Shown: one piece after another, positions 4,973 to 5,527 of the stretch | Position numbering within the stretch: position 1 is the stretch's first letter | Layout of the letters: every line of letters begins with the position of its first letter | From: Synechococcales cyanobacterium PMM_0002 | GTDB taxonomy: Bacteria > Cyanobacteriota > Cyanobacteriia > Elainellales > Elainellaceae | NCBI GenBank assembly: GCA_949127925.1 | Contig: CASBQX010000220.1 | Span: 1-5,527 of the forward strand | Direction of reading: 5' to 3' | DNA: 5,527 nt | The notes under the pieces: generated by a model | What the model was told of the DNA's origin: nothing | The model's input: only the letters and a program-made list of their open reading frames with translations | Database searches by the model: none | Position numbers and translations under genes: made by a program

Positions 4973-5527
4973 TTAGTGGGGTAAGGTCAGCGGAATCTCG
5001 ATTGAAAAAGCGCTGCCCTCATCGGCCTTTGAGCAATAGCTCAGATTACCGCGATGCGTTTCCACCACAATCTGATGACTAATGGCCAGCCCTAAGCCCA
5101 TGCCCTTGCCGATTGGCTTGGTGGTAAAAAATGGTTCAAAGACATGTGCCCCGACTGCATCTGACACACCGGAGCCATTGTCTTTGATCGCAACTCGAAT
5201 GGTTTGATCGGCAGTAAACTCTGTACAGATCCGAATCGCTGGGAGCAAATTTGCCTGGTCTAAACCAGCTTGAGAATTGCTGTCACAGCCACTAAATTTT
5301 AGATCTAATGCGTCAATTGCGTTGTTTAGTAGGTTTAAAAAAACCTGATTTAATTCACTCACGTAGCAGGTCACTAGCGGCAAATGACTATATTCTTTAA
5401 CGATTTCAATTGCTGGCCTGTTTGGCTGTCTAACCAGACGATTTTGCAGCAGCAACACTGTACTGTCTAGCCCTTCATGCAGATTAGCGGCCTTGACATC
5501 AGATTCACCTAGACGAGCAAACATGCG
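4973..5527 (-). CDS. Sensor histidine kinase, C-terminal catalytic part (5' end beyond window)
   Basis: Only the last 184 residues are in the window. The frame is open through the right edge, so the ATG at 5522-5524 is an internal Met and not a start. Numbered from that Met, the visible part is a complete HATPase_c domain: N-box NQVFLNLLNNAIDAL (60-73 region), G1 DNGSGV (115-120), F-box FEPFFTTK (129-136) and G2 GKGMGLGLA (139-147), ending at a normal C-terminus. The first residues (RMFARLGESD) correspond to the LRTFSRAD segment of the neighbouring kinase, just after its dimerisation helices. By hand count about 33 of 60 residues are identical between the two from the HxGxDST motif to NAIDAL, so they are paralogs. 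The input domain, histidine box and any fusion are outside the window. A nearby response regulator, if present, would also be outside. Confidence 0.92.
   Translation of the reverse strand, partial: RMFARLGESDVKAANLHEGLDSTVLLLQNRLVRQPNRPAIEIVKEYSHLPLVTCYVSELNQVFLNLLNNAIDALDLKFSGCDSNSQAGLDQANLLPAIRICTEFTADQTIRVAIKDNGSGVSDAVGAHVFEPFFTTKPIGKGMGLGLAISHQIVVETHRGNLSYCSKADEGSAFSIEIPLTLPH

Noticed and set aside
1..5527. CRISPR array or tRNA gene
   Set aside because: There are no regularly spaced repeats of about 28-37 bp and no tRNA-like TTCRANY arm with a matching acceptor stem. The only tandem repeat is the two-copy unit at 1285-1329.

Overview
The window looks like cyanobacterial chromosomal DNA. 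Ten copies of the cyanobacterial palindrome HIP1 (GCGATCGC) lie between positions 387 and 3724. The IspH protein is of the long, roughly 400-residue cyanobacterial/plastid type. The histidine kinase core (VAHEINNP, then a NQVF-N-NAIDAL N-box) is one often seen in filamentous cyanobacteria. I cannot name the genus.

Layout. Positions 1-373 contain no gene I can support. They are rich in inverted repeats and hold a good match to the right end of an IS200/IS605-family element of the IS608 type: GAAT, an imperfect hairpin, a short linker, then TCAA ending at 231. The structured DNA just upstream is where such elements encode their guide (omega) RNA. No transposase or TnpB gene is in view. A candidate extended -10 promoter at 314-341 precedes a membrane-anchored, TesA-like SGNH/GDSL hydrolase (440-1306, +). 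Its stop codon lies in a 23-bp-period duplication, followed by a hairpin at 1327-1360. Next is ispH (1428-2636, +), the last enzyme of the MEP isoprenoid pathway, preceded by three TAGGCT repeats spaced exactly 11 bp apart.

On the minus strand, converging on ispH with only 11 bp between stop codons, is a complete 714-residue membrane sensor histidine kinase with a double-Cache-like periplasmic domain (2648-4792). Upstream of it in the direction of transcription, across a 180-bp gap, is the C-terminal part of a second, paralogous histidine kinase that runs off the right edge (4973-5527). The gap contains a strong bulged hairpin that lacks a U-tract.

How the genes relate. The hydrolase and ispH are same-strand neighbours, but two hairpin/repeat features separate them and their functions show no link. 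The two kinases are probably a tandem duplication. No response regulator is visible, so their partner is unknown. The most interesting parts are the IS608-type end with its potential guide sequence, and the partial match of the kinase's Cache domain to the amino-acid-binding dCache motif.
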